Below, one piece after another: positions 45,060-45,890 of a stretch of DNA of 45,890 nucleotides (the stretch's first letter is position 1; the number at the start of each line of letters is the position of its first letter). The translations under genes and the position numbers were made by a program. Source of the DNA: a virus; IMG/VR virus record IMGVR_UViG_3300042332_001503, positions 1 through 45,890 of that record. The stretch is one strand, 5' to 3'. The notes under the pieces were generated by a model that saw nothing but the letters and a program-made list of their open reading frames with translations, did not search any database and had not been told where the DNA came from.

Positions 45060-45067
45060 TATTTAGA
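45060..45067 (-). promoter_or_regulatory. Late-promoter-like TCTAAATA
   Basis: 16 bp upstream of the Dps ATG; overlaps the stop codon of the zinc-ribbon gene. Confidence 0.4.
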
Positions 45068-45791
45068 CAATCTGAAGAGATGTTCCACATTCCGAGCAGA
45101 ATTTAGATGTGACGGGATTTATTGTTCCACAAGTTTTGCATTCTAACTTCGTTTTGACTGTTACGGGCTCTCTGATCTTCTTATTTTCTTCGGTTTCTCC
45201 GAGCAATCTAATGTTTAGAACTCCGGCATCACCGTTTGAACCTTTCCATTTAGTTGTACTAAACTTCTGCTCACTCTTTGATCCTTCAACCGTGATTCCA
45301 GTTTCACTTACAGAACGTGTCGTATTGACATTGGCCATTACGCTACTTTTGTAAAGAATATTATCGCCAGAATTTAGCGGATTCCGATTATTATTAAGAT
45401 TGGAAGGACGGGTATAAGTCCAATCGGGAATATTTAACTCAAACTCATAACGAATCGTAATTAAACCATCTTCTAGTTTAATGCCTCGGTGATTTTCTAT
45501 TTTATTTGTTCTTTCAATAAATTTGAACCTGTTGCCCTCGGTAAGATTACCGTTTCTTATAAATCTTTCCAGGTCTACGGTTTCTAGGGGATTTAAAATC
45601 AGTCCTCCTCCCGTTACAGTTTCGCCATCAATCTCTATGGTAACCTTTGTTCTGGTTGTATTGATATTTTTTAGTCGGATTTCGTATTCAGATCCAAATG
45701 GCAGATAAACAGCATCTCCAAATTCTCTTAGAATTTTGCCGTCTACTTTAATTGCCGCTGCGAAGTTAAGTGAGTACATCATTGTTTTCAT
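45063..45791 (-). CDS. Protein with C-terminal zinc ribbon
   Basis: 242 residues from MKTMMYSLNFAAAIKVDGKI. The first 200 residues are a beta-rich region (VYLPFGSEYEIRLKNINTTR; LETVDLERFIRNGNLTEGNR), and the end is a zinc ribbon LECKTCGTINPVTSKFCSEC with two CxxC pairs. Similar proteins are found in T4-like phages; function unknown. ATG 45791 preferred to GTG 45800. A perfect late promoter lies about 57 bp upstream. Confidence 0.7.
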   Translation of the reverse strand: MKTMMYSLNFAAAIKVDGKILREFGDAVYLPFGSEYEIRLKNINTTRTKVTIEIDGETVTGGGLILNPLETVDLERFIRNGNLTEGNRFKFIERTNKIENHRGIKLEDGLITIRYEFELNIPDWTYTRPSNLNNNRNPLNSGDNILYKSSVMANVNTTRSVSETGITVEGSKSEQKFSTTKWKGSNGDAGVLNIRLLGETEENKKIREPVTVKTKLECKTCGTINPVTSKFCSECGTSLQIV

Positions 45792-45847
45792 TAAGAGCAC
45801 ACAGACTAAATGCTCGTTTTTGGTAAGTGTTAAAGTCTGTCAGTTTT

Positions 45848-45870
45848 TATTTATACTCGTAGTATAAATA
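45848..45870. promoter_or_regulatory. Face-to-face late promoters
   Basis: Exact TATAAATA on the minus strand (45855-45848) and on the plus strand (45863-45870), forming a palindrome with 8-bp arms (TTTATACT / AGTATAAA). It should drive the zinc-ribbon gene to the left and an unseen gene to the right. Confidence 0.65.
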
Positions 45871-45890
45871 ACCCATCGCTTTCTAGTCTT

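Overview
This window reads as part of the genome of a large T4-like myovirus, most likely a cyanophage. The evidence is the co-occurrence of T4 core homologues (gp4, gp48, gp53, a gp54/gp19-like tube protein, gp26, gp5/gp27-like hub proteins, gp32, gp33, gp59) with genes typical of cyanophages (phoH, speD, thyX, an MGME1-like exonuclease, glutaredoxin, MazG, Dps). The DNA is AT-rich, genes are packed with many 1-4 bp ATGA/TAATG overlaps, and most genes lie on the minus strand. I saw no integrase, tRNA, rRNA, CRISPR array or insertion sequence. All names are assigned by eye from motifs, without database searches.

Layout, left to right: 0-1.8 kb accessory genes; 1.8-13.4 kb a minus-strand tail and baseplate operon (transcribed right to left: tube-like protein, gp26, a 56-aa chaperone-like ORF, two large tape-measure-like proteins with peptidoglycan hydrolase domains, gp27-like hub, gp5-like hub, spike-like and fibre-like proteins); 13.4-16.9 kb a plus-strand morphogenesis block (gp4, an unknown gene, gp48, gp53); 16.9-27.8 kb replication, late transcription and metabolism (gp32, a DNA methyltransferase with a possible nuclease partner, gp59, gp33, exonuclease, PhoH, ThyX, SpeD, glutaredoxin); 27.8-35 kb many small accessory genes (Panacea-domain protein, MazG, macro domain, metallophosphoesterase); 35-41 kb an eight-gene overlapping glycan operon (GT25, GT-A-like, epimerase, two GT25-like paralogues, a GT6 ABO-type transferase, FkbM methyltransferase, GT11 fucosyltransferase); 41-45.9 kb small genes, a large chimeric repeat protein, a Dps-like gene and a zinc-ribbon protein.

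The most striking property is a dispersed family of nine genes built from a 26-residue leucine-rich-variant (LRV-like) repeat (consensus NPNTPPEILTILARDED, then xxVRxxVAx; 78 bp period). All nine are on the minus strand. Most are joined to their neighbours by 1-4 bp start/stop overlaps, and five share a C-terminal cap. The conserved half of each repeat is nearly identical in DNA between loci while a few positions vary strongly, and there is direct evidence of recombination: a 95-bp perfect internal duplication in one member and a 49-bp direct repeat flanking another member just upstream of gp32. This looks like an amplified, recombining solenoid binding-protein system of unknown target.

Other points of interest: a T-TTT-TTT slippery heptamer at the end of gp26 that would fuse it by -1 frameshifting to the small ORF before the tape-measure-like gene; two small proteins with a T4-like capsid-targeting N-terminus; a three-member family of unknown FGPNYK proteins; recurrent GGACA-N10-TGTC dyads at several gene boundaries; and a set of T4-type late promoters of the form N(A/C)TAAATA at regular distances from start codons.
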